From Prevotella sp. (GTDB lineage: Bacteria; Bacteroidota; Bacteroidia; Bacteroidales; Bacteroidaceae): a DNA stretch of 34,860 bases. The stretch lies in contig JAFQQY010000034.1 of assembly GCA_017410365.1 (NCBI GenBank), positions 1 to 34,860 on the forward strand, given 5' to 3'. Within the stretch, counting starts at the first letter, position 1; every line of letters begins with the position of its first letter. The notes below the pieces were generated by a model. It was not told the DNA's origin. It saw nothing but the letters and a program-made list of their open reading frames with translations, and did not search any database. A program made the translations under genes and the position numbers. Of the stretch, positions 1-7,935 are shown piece by piece.

Positions 1-95
<95 letters not shown>

Positions 96-108
96 TTTTT
101 CAGACGAG

Positions 109-141
109 GACCCTGCGGATACAATATCCGCGGGGTCTTTT
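109..141 (+). terminator. rRNA operon terminator
   Basis: A 13-bp stem (109-121 with 125-137, one G-U pair) with a 3-nt loop is followed by TTTT. It lies just downstream of the 5S rRNA and is a plausible intrinsic terminator of the rRNA operon. Confidence 0.8.
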
Positions 142-276
142 CGTTTGTATGTATGGAGGGGCGAGGAGAAACTTGGAAAATCTTGGGCTCAGTAGAAATT
201 TCATTGGGTAAAATTTCATAGATTATTATTTTTTTTTATTGGTATCCGGTAAAACTTTAGCGTTAAAAACGAATTA

Positions 277-310
277 GGGTTGACACCTCTCACGAGGTAT
301 CAGCCCTTTT
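277..310 (+). terminator. hairpin with T-run between 5S rRNA and rhaM
   Basis: GGGTTGACACCTC (277-289) pairs with GAGGTATCAGCCC (294-306), with two G-U pairs, around a TCAC loop. TTTT follows. It resembles an intrinsic terminator on plus, but no gene lies immediately upstream. It could instead be a structured repeat or the end of a small transcript. Confidence 0.5.
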
Positions 311-391
311 GGTTATCTTTGTTTTGGACAAACATAAATATAACCATGGGCAAAGATAGTCATTTTACCGGACAGCCTGTCTATAGTCAAA

Positions 392-533
392 TTGTTAAAA
401 TTACTAAAAAACACCGAAAAACGGGCAAAAAATGTAGGATTGAAATCCTCATACACTGCACTTAACACTCTATGGTTTAATGCATTACATGCAATAATGT
501 AGGATGTATGAGGATTTTGATTTTTAAAAATAT
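392..533. repeat. dispersed 142-bp repeat, copy A
   Basis: Aligns without gaps to 23930-24071, with 13 differences by hand count (about 91% identity). Copy A has a perfect 13-bp inverted repeat (443-455 with 505-517) and ends in TTTTTAAAAA. It has no coding potential. It may be a MITE-like or REP-like element. Confidence 0.8.
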
Positions 534-546
534 TTGTTGTCTGTGG

Positions 547-864
547 TTAATCCAGATGGAAGACTTCTTGCAGCGGTATTGATATTGGAGAATTGTCTGG
601 GTTCACTTCCATGATGTCTGCCATCATGTCCCACCACTTCTGTGTTATAGGGTCAACATTCTCTGTGTCTTGGCTGTTGCCCTCTTTTGAACACTCCTGA
701 TAAGCGAAGAGTATGTTGGTGTCTTTGTCCCAGAAGATACTGTAGTTGCCCACGCCCTGCTCTTTAATCATTTCAACGAGTTCTGGCCAAATGGCGGCAT
801 GTCTCTTTTCGTACTCAGCCTCACATCCGGGCTTGAGGAACATTTTGAATCCGAATCTTTTCAT
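547..864 (-). CDS. rhaM: L-rhamnose mutarotase
   Basis: A 105-aa protein of the RhaM (DUF718) family, which interconverts the alpha and beta anomers of L-rhamnose ahead of its isomerisation in the cytoplasm. The size is typical. Residues 18-28 contain Tyr18 and the His22 expected to be catalytic in the KRHAAIWPEL motif. NYSIF around residue 40 and the WW pair at 77-78 also fit the family. It starts 20 bp after the stop of a glycosyltransferase gene on the same strand, so the two are probably cotranscribed. No rhamnose isomerase or kinase genes are nearby, so the physiological substrate is inferred from the family only. Confidence 0.9.
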   Translation of the reverse strand: MKRFGFKMFLKPGCEAEYEKRHAAIWPELVEMIKEQGVGNYSIFWDKDTNILFAYQECSKEGNSQDTENVDPITQKWWDMMADIMEVNPDNSPISIPLQEVFHLD

Positions 865-884
865 TGTTTTAAGTGTTTTAATTT

Positions 885-1790
885 TTATTTAGTTAATGAT
901 AAATAGTAACCTAATCGGTAGATGTTGAAGAGTGGCAGCCAAGGGTGGTTGCCGGTTAGTATCTTTCGTTCTATACATCCCATGAACCGATGCCATAGTC
1001 TTACGACGATATCTAAGTGAGAGTGGCTCAGTGTGTCGGCAGCTGTTATTATCTGCGAATAGCCTTTCAGCTCGCTCTTGAATCTTGCCAGTGTTCGCAT
1101 GGCCTCTTCAGTCTTTGCTATGAACACAGGGTTTGTCTCATAGTCGGTTAGCACCATGGGATTATCTATGTGCAGAATCCTTATTCCTGCCGACTTTAGT
1201 TGTTTGCCGAATAGCACGTCTTCGTAGCCGTAATGCCTGAATCGTTGGTCGAAAGGGTAGGCCAGTGCCACTTTTCTTCTCACCATGTAGTTGGTTGTCC
1301 TGAAGCTCTTGTATGGTCTTTTGCCTCTTTCCCTAGCGGTGTGCTTCGGTTCTGCTCGGTGTTCATATAGAAATCTAATGTTGTTGCCAAGCGCCTTGTG
1401 GTCGCCGCCAATACTGATACCTCCGTCTATGACATCGATGTCGTCGGTTGCATTGCTCATGTATCTTTTCAAAAAAAGTCCGTCAGGCAGTTGCATGTCA
1501 CAGTCAAGAAACAGTAGCCACGCATATTTGCTTTGTTCTGCAAGGAAGTTTCTTATAGCGGCTCTGCCAGCGTTCTCTTCCCTTTCTATATATGTGCAGG
1601 CGGGTATGTCTGCAATGTTACGGTTTATCTTGACCGCCTGTTTGTCTGTTGAACCGTCGTCAGCCACAATTATCTCATAGCTAATGCCTAATAGCTGGGC
1701 TTGCTTTTGCAGTCCCTTGACTAGATTCACGCAGACGTAGTTGTAGGCAGGAATCAGTATTGACAGTCCGATAGTCGGTTGGTTGGTCAT
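885..1790 (-). CDS. family 2 glycosyltransferase (GT-A fold)
   Basis: A 301-aa GT2-type transferase. The N-terminal nucleotide-sugar binding half has LSILIPAYN, the DDGS motif (44-47) and the metal-binding motif DCD (96-98). A later motif, YGYEDVLFG (about 187-195), resembles the acceptor-side GYED signature of galactosyltransferase-like GT2/GT7 enzymes. There is no signal peptide or membrane segment, so it is probably cytosolic or peripheral on the inner membrane. It is the first gene of a likely two-gene unit with rhaM. A TACTTTTG box lies at 1816-1809 on the same strand. Donor and acceptor sugars cannot be deduced. It may belong with the larger glycan block at 3315-8905. Confidence 0.88.
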   Translation of the reverse strand: MTNQPTIGLSILIPAYNYVCVNLVKGLQKQAQLLGISYEIIVADDGSTDKQAVKINRNIADIPACTYIEREENAGRAAIRNFLAEQSKYAWLLFLDCDMQLPDGLFLKRYMSNATDDIDVIDGGISIGGDHKALGNNIRFLYEHRAEPKHTARERGKRPYKSFRTTNYMVRRKVALAYPFDQRFRHYGYEDVLFGKQLKSAGIRILHIDNPMVLTDYETNPVFIAKTEEAMRTLARFKSELKGYSQIITAADTLSHSHLDIVVRLWHRFMGCIERKILTGNHPWLPLFNIYRLGYYLSLTK

Positions 1791-1808
1791 AGATTTTGTT
1801 TCTTATGG

Positions 1809-1816
1809 CAAAAGTA
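1809..1816 (-). promoter_or_regulatory. Bacteroidetes-type -7 box for the 885-1790 glycosyltransferase
   Basis: Read on minus this is TACTTTTG, matching the TAnnTTTG consensus, 19 bp before the start codon. The -33 position reads TTTC, a weak match. Confidence 0.6.
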
Positions 1817-1854
1817 GTGAAAAAAACTAATATATTGAAATTTTGTTTGTTTAT

Positions 1855-1886
1855 TTTGGAACTAAGTGTTTAAATTGTTACTTTTG
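1855..1886 (+). promoter_or_regulatory. Bacteroidetes-type promoter for the DUF4923 gene
   Basis: TTTG (1855-1858), 20 bp, then TACTTTTG (1879-1886). Both boxes and the spacing match the primary sigma consensus of Bacteroidota. The start codon lies 30 bp downstream. Confidence 0.75.
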
Positions 1887-1915
1887 CAACTGTTTTTATA
1901 AAAAGATTGTAAACG

Positions 1916-2578
1916 ATGAAAAAATTTTTTAGATTGACAGCCATGTGCTTCATGCTGCTGTTCGTGAATGGCGCCAGTGCGCAGATAGACTTGGGTGGCT
2001 TGCTTGGTGGAATGCTTGGCGGCAGTTCTTCAAGTTCAAGCAATTCTTCAGGTTCTTCGACAAACGATTTGATTAGCGGACTCACCTCGATATTCTCTTC
2101 TAAGAAGCAGGCGTCAGAGAAGTCTATTGTGGGAACATGGGTATATGCCGAGCCTGCAATTGTTTTGAAGTCAGACAACATTATAAGCAACGTAGCAGCT
2201 AAGGTGGCTGCTGGCAAGATTGAAGACAAGCTTGCTGGAGTGCTTTCAAAGTATGGCATCAAGGAAGGTATGCTGTCGATTACTTTCAACGAAGACGGCA
2301 CTTTCACAGAAAACATCGGCAAGAAGACCATCAAGGGCAAATGGACAGTAAAGGATTCTAAGCTCAACCTTACATTCGGTACTTTGAAACCAAAGACCAT
2401 TCCAATAACGACGCAGTTGGAAGGCAGCCAACTTCTCTTCGTTACTGATGCATCTAAACTTTTGGATTTCGTTAAGAACATAAGCAGCAAGTCGAGCAAT
2501 TCTAACATCAAGACTATTACGAAGTTGATGGACAATGTTACTGGCATGCAGGCTGGACTTACAATGAAGAAGAAATAG
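1916..2578 (+). CDS. DUF4923 family secreted lipocalin-like protein
   Basis: A 220-aa exported protein. Residues 1-22 form a signal peptide ending ASA|Q. Next comes a Gly-rich LGGLLGGMLGG segment and a Ser-rich linker (about 35-50). The conserved core begins around residue 69 with SIVGTWVY and continues as a beta-rich domain (ITFNEDGTFT, IKGKWTVKD) like the lipocalin-type DUF4923 family of Prevotella and Bacteroides. No lipobox Cys is present, so it is probably periplasmic or loosely envelope-associated. Function is unknown. It has its own good promoter and is followed by rpsP 161 bp later. Confidence 0.85.
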   Translation: MKKFFRLTAMCFMLLFVNGASAQIDLGGLLGGMLGGSSSSSSNSSGSSTNDLISGLTSIFSSKKQASEKSIVGTWVYAEPAIVLKSDNIISNVAAKVAAGKIEDKLAGVLSKYGIKEGMLSITFNEDGTFTENIGKKTIKGKWTVKDSKLNLTFGTLKPKTIPITTQLEGSQLLFVTDASKLLDFVKNISSKSSNSNIKTITKLMDNVTGMQAGLTMKKK

Positions 2579-2668
2579 TTGAGCAGCTTCTGGAAGTATA
2601 TAATCTTAATTAACGTTAAATGTTAGGCTTGCGCTATGTGCGTATGCACGAATGTGCTTGATTATTAG

Positions 2669-2676
2669 TAATTTTG
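2669..2676 (+). promoter_or_regulatory. -7 box upstream of rpsP
   Basis: TAATTTTG matches TAnnTTTG, about 63 bp before the rpsP start. No TTTG is found at the expected -33 position, so the box is only moderately supported. Confidence 0.5.
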
Positions 2677-2739
2677 CAGCCGCTATTACGAGATAATGGC
2701 ATGAAATTCAATTTTTAACAACTAAAATTATTTTAAACA

Positions 2740-3270
2740 ATGGCAACAAAAATCAGATTGCAGCGCGGCGGTCACAAAGGTTACGCAGTTTATCGTATCG
2801 TAATCGCTGATGCAAGAGCACCACGTGATGGTAAATTTACTGAGAAGATTGGTATGTATAATCCAAACACAAATCCTGCCACAGTAGATTTGAATTTCGA
2901 GCGTGCACTTTATTGGGTTGAGACAGGTGCTCAGCCAACAGACACAGTTCGCAACATTTTGAGCGGTGAGGGTGTTTATCTTATGAAGCACCTCCGTGGC
3001 GGTGTTAAGAAGGGTGCATTCGACGAGGCTACAGCTCAGAAGAAGTTTGACGCATGGAAGGCTGACAAGCAGAAGGGTCTTGAGGCATTCTGCGCTGCTG
3101 AGGCTAAGGCTAAGAAAGAGGCTGCCGCTAAGGCACTTGAGGCAGAGAAGAAGGTTAATGCAGCAATTGCACAGAAGGTTGCAGAAAAGAAGGCTGCCGC
3201 TGCTGCCGCACAGGCAGAGGCTGCTGCTGAAGCTGCAGCAACTGAAGAAACTCCAGCTGAAGAGGCTTAA
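2740..3270 (+). CDS. rpsP: 30S ribosomal protein S16, long form
   Basis: Residues 1 to about 85 are the S16 core ([24 protein letters not shown], then [30 protein letters not shown]). S16 binds 16S rRNA early in small-subunit assembly. The total length of 176 aa is about twice that of many bacterial S16 proteins. The extra C-terminal half is built almost only of Ala, Lys and Glu and should form a charged helix. Extended tails of this kind are seen in Bacteroidota. The gene stands alone here, without rimM, trmD or rplS beside it, and is closed by a strong terminator. Confidence 0.97.
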   Translation: MATKIRLQRGGHKGYAVYRIVIADARAPRDGKFTEKIGMYNPNTNPATVDLNFERALYWVETGAQPTDTVRNILSGEGVYLMKHLRGGVKKGAFDEATAQKKFDAWKADKQKGLEAFCAAEAKAKKEAAAKALEAEKKVNAAIAQKVAEKKAAAAAAQAEAAAEAAATEETPAEEA

Positions 3271-3303
3271 TAGCCAGCAGATGGCACTTGCGTGCTAAAG
3301 AAT

Positions 3304-3332
3304 AAGGTCGGACATCAGTTCCGACCTTTTTT
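3304..3332 (+). terminator. rpsP terminator
   Basis: AAGGTCGGA (3304-3312) pairs with TCCGACCTT (3320-3328) around a 7-nt loop, followed by a T-run to 3332. It overlaps the last codons of the convergent glycosyltransferase gene, whose stop codon (3315-3317) sits in the loop. Confidence 0.9.
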
Positions 3333-4412
3333 CGTATATAAAGCTTCGTATTGTCTTGCCACTTTCAGATAGTCGTGGTGCTTGTTTATGTAGTCTATGC
3401 TTTGCTGTTTCAGTTGCTGTATCCTTTCAGGGTGCAACACCAGTTGTTCCAGCTCCTCAAAGACGCTGTCGTAATTAGGCAAAACGTTGATAATCGGCTT
3501 TAACACCTTTTCGTTTAATATCTCGTAGTTTTCAGGTTCGCCACCTCCAACGCATATTATGCCTTTCGACATGGCAAGCAGCGGATTCATCGACGGTGTA
3601 TAACTGTACAGTTGGTCGAGTATTGCATCGCTACCGTTCATCATCTTTTCGTATTCACAGAATGGAACGCCCTCAGCTTTTAGCAGTTCCGCCCGTTCGG
3701 GATATTTCTTCACGATGTCTTCGGCTGCCTTTAACATAATGTCCGTACCCTTATATTCGCTTCTGCCCTTGCTTATGCCGATAAACAGACGCAGTTTGCC
3801 GTTGTTTGTAATGATTGTGCCAGCTTGCGGTTTTATGGGGTAGGGGATGAATGTTGTCTTGTTGGGGAATACCGGAGCATAGCACACATGGTATTCATAT
3901 AAACCGGTTATGATTCCATCGCAGTCGTTGGCAATAAATTTGTTTAGCCTTTCCTTTGCAGACCCGAGCCAATCCTTGCGCTCCTTCACGGCATCGGCAT
4001 TGTTGCGCACCTCATTGCCTATATTGAAGTCGCTATATCTCAATGGCTTTTGGTATGTGCATGTATGCACCCAATACCAATCCATGCCGAATGCTCCAAG
4101 AAATATTCTCTTGTTGTGACGTCTCAGATAGTTGTAGAAGAAGAACATGCGCTCGGCTTGCAGTTCGAAGAACAAGGGGTTTATAAGTTGCACAACATCA
4201 TAGCCTCGCATCTTAGGCAACAGCGAGTATAGTCGGAACAAGAGTCTGAGTCCGCCCCATCTTCCTGGTTTTCTTGAGACGTCGATGTCGCGAGGATAGT
4301 TTTTCCAGAAATCGCCGTTAGAAATCACGGTTACTTCGTGTCCCAATGCCCTCAACCCCTCTGCCAGAGTGGCGTGCACGTTGCTGTATTCTCCTAAAAG
4401 CAGTATCTTCAT
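3315..4412 (-). CDS. GT-B type glycosyltransferase (GT4-like)
   Basis: A 365-aa protein with a two-Rossmann GT-B organisation. The N-terminal domain starts MKILLLGEYSNVHATLAEGL and includes LGHEVTVIS. The C-terminal donor-binding half includes LRLFIGISKGRSEYKGTD, a YSYTPSMNPLLAMSKG segment and a GGGEPENY loop, which correspond to the nucleotide-sugar contacts of GT4 enzymes. It is the last gene of a three-gene minus-strand run. Its ATG overlaps the upstream gene's stop by 4 bp, which indicates translational coupling. Its final six residues are encoded by the rpsP terminator stem. It probably adds a sugar to a lipid-linked glycan on the cytoplasmic face. The substrate is unknown. Confidence 0.85.
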   Translation of the reverse strand: MKILLLGEYSNVHATLAEGLRALGHEVTVISNGDFWKNYPRDIDVSRKPGRWGGLRLLFRLYSLLPKMRGYDVVQLINPLFFELQAERMFFFYNYLRRHNKRIFLGAFGMDWYWVHTCTYQKPLRYSDFNIGNEVRNNADAVKERKDWLGSAKERLNKFIANDCDGIITGLYEYHVCYAPVFPNKTTFIPYPIKPQAGTIITNNGKLRLFIGISKGRSEYKGTDIMLKAAEDIVKKYPERAELLKAEGVPFCEYEKMMNGSDAILDQLYSYTPSMNPLLAMSKGIICVGGGEPENYEILNEKVLKPIINVLPNYDSVFEELEQLVLHPERIQQLKQQSIDYINKHHDYLKVARQYEALYTKKGRN

Positions 4413-5359
4413 CTTTCTTTCTTAATTAACGGTAGTATTGCAGCGAGCAACCAGATGCCCAGTCTGTTGCTAGAAACGATTCTGAACACCTTGTATTTTG
4501 CGGTGTAGTCATTTTTTGCCAGCGGATATAAACCATTAAGCCTAAGTTCTTTTATTCGCTCTATGATGTTTCCGGTGCCTTTTAGGTCTATGAGACATGT
4601 GTATATATAGTCCATGGTCAGTTGGTCGACCCTTCTATTTAGTGCCTTACGCTTTATGCCTTCAAACTGCGCACATCTCTCTTTCAATCTTATTATCACC
4701 CCAAGCTTGTCGTCAAGTCTTTTCTCAACCCTGCTCTTGTCGTGGCTGCTGGTTATTGACCCCTCCCTCTCGCGATACCAATAGGCATGGTGGTCGGTAG
4801 GAATCAGTGTCGCAGCATTTAGCATCAGCAGCGGTGTAAACTCATCGTCTTCGTGGTAGATGCCCTTTGTGAATTCCAAGTCTTGGGCTATTCTTTTTCT
4901 GAACATGTAGCCGCAGGCAGTAGAGCGCAAGTTGTTGTTTGCCATATATGTCGCTCCGCTAGTCTGAGGATATTCCCTCTGTGCCTTTTCGGCAGTACCG
5001 TTGGTAAGTCGGAATAACACCATGTCGGCACTACTCTTTTTCAATACGCCCAAGCACTTTTCGTAGCCTTGTTTAATCAGGCAATCATCGGCATCTACAA
5101 ACTGTATATATTCGCCTTTGGCAATTCTCATTCCGTGGTTTCTGGCATCACTCAGTCCGCCATTCTCCTGTCTTATGCATACTACTTCTCTTGCCAACTC
5201 GCCTAACCCTTCCAGTGGACTCTGGTCAGATCCGTCGTCTATGATAATAATCTCTCTCTCGTTGCACATTAACGAAAGGTTCACAATGCTTTCAACACAC
5301 AGCCTAAGCATGTCTACGGGCAAGTTGTAGTATGTTATAACGAAACTTATGAGAGGCAT
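4409..5359 (-). CDS. family 2 glycosyltransferase
   Basis: A 316-aa GT2 protein. The start MPLISFVITYYN leads into the GT-A fold. The DDGS motif is at 41-44, NGGLSDARN follows at about 66-74, and the metal-binding DADD is at 89-92. The C-terminal third is more divergent and ends in a basic, hydrophobic tail that could touch the membrane. It overlaps both neighbours (13 bp with the upstream gene, 4 bp with the downstream one), so it is the middle gene of one operon. Donor and acceptor are unknown. Confidence 0.9.
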   Translation of the reverse strand: MPLISFVITYYNLPVDMLRLCVESIVNLSLMCNEREIIIIDDGSDQSPLEGLGELAREVVCIRQENGGLSDARNHGMRIAKGEYIQFVDADDCLIKQGYEKCLGVLKKSSADMVLFRLTNGTAEKAQREYPQTSGATYMANNNLRSTACGYMFRKRIAQDLEFTKGIYHEDDEFTPLLMLNAATLIPTDHHAYWYREREGSITSSHDKSRVEKRLDDKLGVIIRLKERCAQFEGIKRKALNRRVDQLTMDYIYTCLIDLKGTGNIIERIKELRLNGLYPLAKNDYTAKYKVFRIVSSNRLGIWLLAAILPLIKKER

Positions 5360-6267
5360 TTTGTTGCTTTGTGAATGAATTTATTTAGTTTGCATAAAAA
5401 CCTTAAACCCAGTATATTGAGCATAATAGCTTTAAGTTTAAGTTTCCTGCTTAGCTTGCCTATATCATTAACTCTTCTGTCTACTAGCAATGGCGCATTG
5501 CCAGTCAGTTCGTGTACATCCATCTGAATGTTTACAACCCCCATGAAATACTCAGCATTGTCTGCCATTGCCAACTCTTCAAAACCCATAAGTTGAATGT
5601 GAGCCAAGAGCAGCATGTTCAGTTCCTTTCCCTTTGCCGTAGCAGTTATGCCCTTCGGATTCCAACAGTAGTTGTAATGCCCCACCGATGCCGTGGCAAT
5701 GGTCTTTGACTTGGCCGTAAGCAGCGGTAGTGTCCATATGTCTTCAAACACCTTGCCCTTTGGAAAGCGCACATCTTCAAACAGCTCCTTACGGTAGATT
5801 TTATTCCATGCATACGAGTGTTGGTAAGCCTTTCCTTCGTTCCAATACTCCTTTGGTGTATAGATTCGGTCCGGAAAGTCAGCGGTTTCGCTCTTGTTGT
5901 GGCTTATCTTTTTAACGCCGTATTCAAGTATGTCGTATTCAGGATGTTCTGAAAGCACAAACATCAGTTGGCTGAATATACCAGGGTCAACGTAATCGTC
6001 GGAATCGACAAACGTAATATAGTCGCCCTTGGCTATGTCTATGCCGGCATTCCTTGCATCGCTCAGTCCGCCGTTCTCCTTGTGTATCACGATTATCCTG
6101 CTGTCCTTAGCAGCCCATGCATCACAAATGGCTGGACTGGCGTCTGTAGAACCGTCGTCAACGAGTATGACCTCCATGTCTGCATAACATTGCCCAAGCA
6201 CACTATCAACGCATCTGTCGATGGTACGCTCAACCTGATAAACTGGTATGATGACACTTAGTATCAT
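5347..6267 (-). CDS. family 2 glycosyltransferase
   Basis: A 306-aa GT2 protein starting MILSVIIPVYQVERTIDRC. It has DDGS at 37-40, NGGLSDARNAG at about 66-75 and DSDD at 88-91, the canonical nucleotide-sugar and divalent-metal motifs. It is the first gene of the three-glycosyltransferase operon on minus. A TAAGTTTG box lies upstream (6298-6291 on minus). It diverges from the flippase gene, and the shared 171-bp spacer contains two palindromes, so the two operons may be coregulated. Confidence 0.91.
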   Translation of the reverse strand: MILSVIIPVYQVERTIDRCVDSVLGQCYADMEVILVDDGSTDASPAICDAWAAKDSRIIVIHKENGGLSDARNAGIDIAKGDYITFVDSDDYVDPGIFSQLMFVLSEHPEYDILEYGVKKISHNKSETADFPDRIYTPKEYWNEGKAYQHSYAWNKIYRKELFEDVRFPKGKVFEDIWTLPLLTAKSKTIATASVGHYNYCWNPKGITATAKGKELNMLLLAHIQLMGFEELAMADNAEYFMGVVNIQMDVHELTGNAPLLVDRRVNDIGKLSRKLKLKAIMLNILGLRFLCKLNKFIHKATKCLS

Positions 6268-6290
6268 TGCCTAGTGTTTTGTTCGTTCTG

Positions 6291-6298
6291 CAAACTTA
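6291..6298 (-). promoter_or_regulatory. -7 box of the glycosyltransferase operon
   Basis: Reads TAAGTTTG on minus, matching TAnnTTTG, 23 bp before the start codon at 6267. No clear -33 box was found. Confidence 0.5.
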
Positions 6299-6389
6299 CA
6301 TAAAATTAACGAGAAATCGGCCCATATATTTTAAAAAATAGAAATCCTTTTTGAGGTTAATTGACATGAGATGGGCATAATATAGTTTT

Positions 6390-6431
6390 TTACACTGTTC
6401 AGTGTAATAAAATCATCAAACTATCGTTTGA
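6390..6431. promoter_or_regulatory. two palindromes in the divergent glycan spacer
   Basis: TTACACTG-TT-CAGTGTAA (6390-6407) is a perfect inverted repeat with a 2-bp spacer. TCAAAC-TATC-GTTTGA (6416-6431) is a second one, 7 bp before the flippase ATG at 6439. The first has the shape of a dimeric repressor or activator site. The second could be an operator or an RNA hairpin over the start. Function is inferred from position only. Confidence 0.5.
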
Positions 6432-6438
6432 AATATAG

Positions 6439-7935
6439 ATGGACAACAAAGAGTCTAACGATAGTTATAGCCATGTATTGAAATACACGGGTTTGTTTGG
6501 AGGTGTGCAAGGTCTCAATATCATTATGGGACTGTTGCGCAACAAACTTATTGCCGTGCTTCTTGGCCCATCTGGAATGGGACTTGCGTCGCTATTCAAT
6601 TCTTCAATCAACTTCATCTCGCAGGCAACCAATCTAGGCATCTCGTTCAGTGCCGTGAAAAACATATCAGAGATTTATGACAAGGGCGACGAGAAGAAAT
6701 TGGAACAGACTATTAAGGTTGTCAGAGGGTGGAGCCTGATAACGGCACTCATAGGTATGCTAGTGTGCGTTGTACTTGGACCATTCCTTAGCGACAATAC
6801 ATTCGCATGGGGCGACCATACACTCCACTTTGTACTTCTGGCACCGGCAGTGGCTCTACTTGCCATAACAGGCGGCGAAACAGCCATACTTAAAGGAGTG
6901 CGCAAACTGCGTCCGTTGGCAGCCATTCAAGTATACTCAGGCATAGCGTCGCTGCTTATCTCCATACCCGTCTACTACTTTTTCGGTGCGGCAGGCATTG
7001 TTCCTGTGATAGTGCTGATGGCAGTAGCGAGCATGCTTCTTACGGTGCTCTATTCCTATAAATACTATCCTTTACGCATAACAGGGCAGAGAGGCATACT
7101 TGGCGAGGGCATGGACATGGTGAAATTAGGTTTCGCTTTTGTGCTGGCAGGCATAATGGGCAGCGGTGCAGAGATGATAATCCGCTCATATCTCAATGTC
7201 GTAGCCGATTTGGATACCGTGGGACTATATAATGCGGGTTTCATGCTTACCGTAACCTATGCCGGCATGGTGTTCTCGTCGATGGAAACCGATTTCTTTC
7301 CGCGCCTTTCCGCTGCTAACAACGACCGAAGCGCTGTGAATATGATAGTGAACAGGCAGATTGAGGTGTCGCTCTTGATAATATCACCAATGCTTTCGCT
7401 GCTCATCATAACATTGCCTATACTCATGCCGCTGCTTAATACGGGCGAGTTTATGCCAGTAGTGTCTATGGCTCAGGTGGCTGTGTTCTCGATGTATCTT
7501 AAGGCAATATCACTGCCGGTGGCATATATAACACTGGCAAAGGGCGATTCGTTGGCATACCTCATATTAGAGGGCTTCTACGATGTGCTGCTCGTGGTTC
7601 TGATAGTTGTAGGTTATGACACTTGGGGATTGTGGGGCACAGGCCTGGCGCTGTCGTTGTCCTATCTTTTCGACTTGCTTTTGCTCTTCGGCTATGCCTA
7701 TTTCCGCTATGGCTACGTCATGTCACGCCAAGTGGGGTGGTACGTAAGCATAATGCTGCCTTTGGGCGTTCTGTCCTATTCCGTGACCTTTATCACCGAT
7801 ACGTTGTTCTATTGGTTCGTTGGTTCGGTGGTCGTATTCATAAACATCGTACTTTCATGCTATATCTTATCGCACAAGACATCGCTTTGGAAGTCGCTAA
7901 CCGACAAGATAAAATCACGTTTCCGCCATGGCTAA
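6439..7935 (+). CDS. Wzx-like oligosaccharide flippase (MOP superfamily)
   Basis: A 498-aa polytopic inner-membrane protein with about 12-14 hydrophobic segments. The N-terminal region (KYTGLFGGVQGLNIIMGLLRNK, then LLGPSGMGL) is typical of O-antigen and exopolysaccharide translocases of the MATE/MOP superfamily, which move undecaprenyl-linked glycans to the periplasmic face. The family usually has 400-500 aa, so the gene looks full length. Its 3' end overlaps the next glycosyltransferase by 8 bp. With five glycosyltransferases nearby, it probably exports the glycan they build. No Wzy polymerase or ligase is visible here, so the final destination (LPS, exopolysaccharide or protein glycan) is open. 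Confidence 0.9.
   Translation: MDNKESNDSYSHVLKYTGLFGGVQGLNIIMGLLRNKLIAVLLGPSGMGLASLFNSSINFISQATNLGISFSAVKNISEIYDKGDEKKLEQTIKVVRGWSLITALIGMLVCVVLGPFLSDNTFAWGDHTLHFVLLAPAVALLAITGGETAILKGVRKLRPLAAIQVYSGIASLLISIPVYYFFGAAGIVPVIVLMAVASMLLTVLYSYKYYPLRITGQRGILGEGMDMVKLGFAFVLAGIMGSGAEMIIRSYLNVVADLDTVGLYNAGFMLTVTYAGMVFSSMETDFFPRLSAANNDRSAVNMIVNRQIEVSLLIISPMLSLLIITLPILMPLLNTGEFMPVVSMAQVAVFSMYLKAISLPVAYITLAKGDSLAYLILEGFYDVLLVVLIVVGYDTWGLWGTGLALSLSYLFDLLLLFGYAYFRYGYVMSRQVGWYVSIMLPLGVLSYSVTFITDTLFYWFVGSVVVFINIVLSCYILSHKTSLWKSLTDKIKSRFRHG

Larger units (their letters stand above)
142..546. other. intergenic region after the rRNA operon
   Basis: AT-rich and without a convincing gene. A short reading frame at 280-465 covers both a hairpin and a dispersed repeat and looks fortuitous. 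The stretch holds a 13-bp hairpin (277-306) and one copy of a 142-bp repeat (392-533). Confidence 0.7.

Noticed and set aside
280-465. 61-codon frame after the 5S rRNA
   Set aside because: It starts inside a hairpin and runs through the 142-bp non-coding repeat; no motif, promoter or conservation is visible.
1870-2547. 225-codon frame on minus opposite the DUF4923 gene
   Set aside because: Antisense shadow; the plus-strand frame has a promoter, signal peptide and family match.
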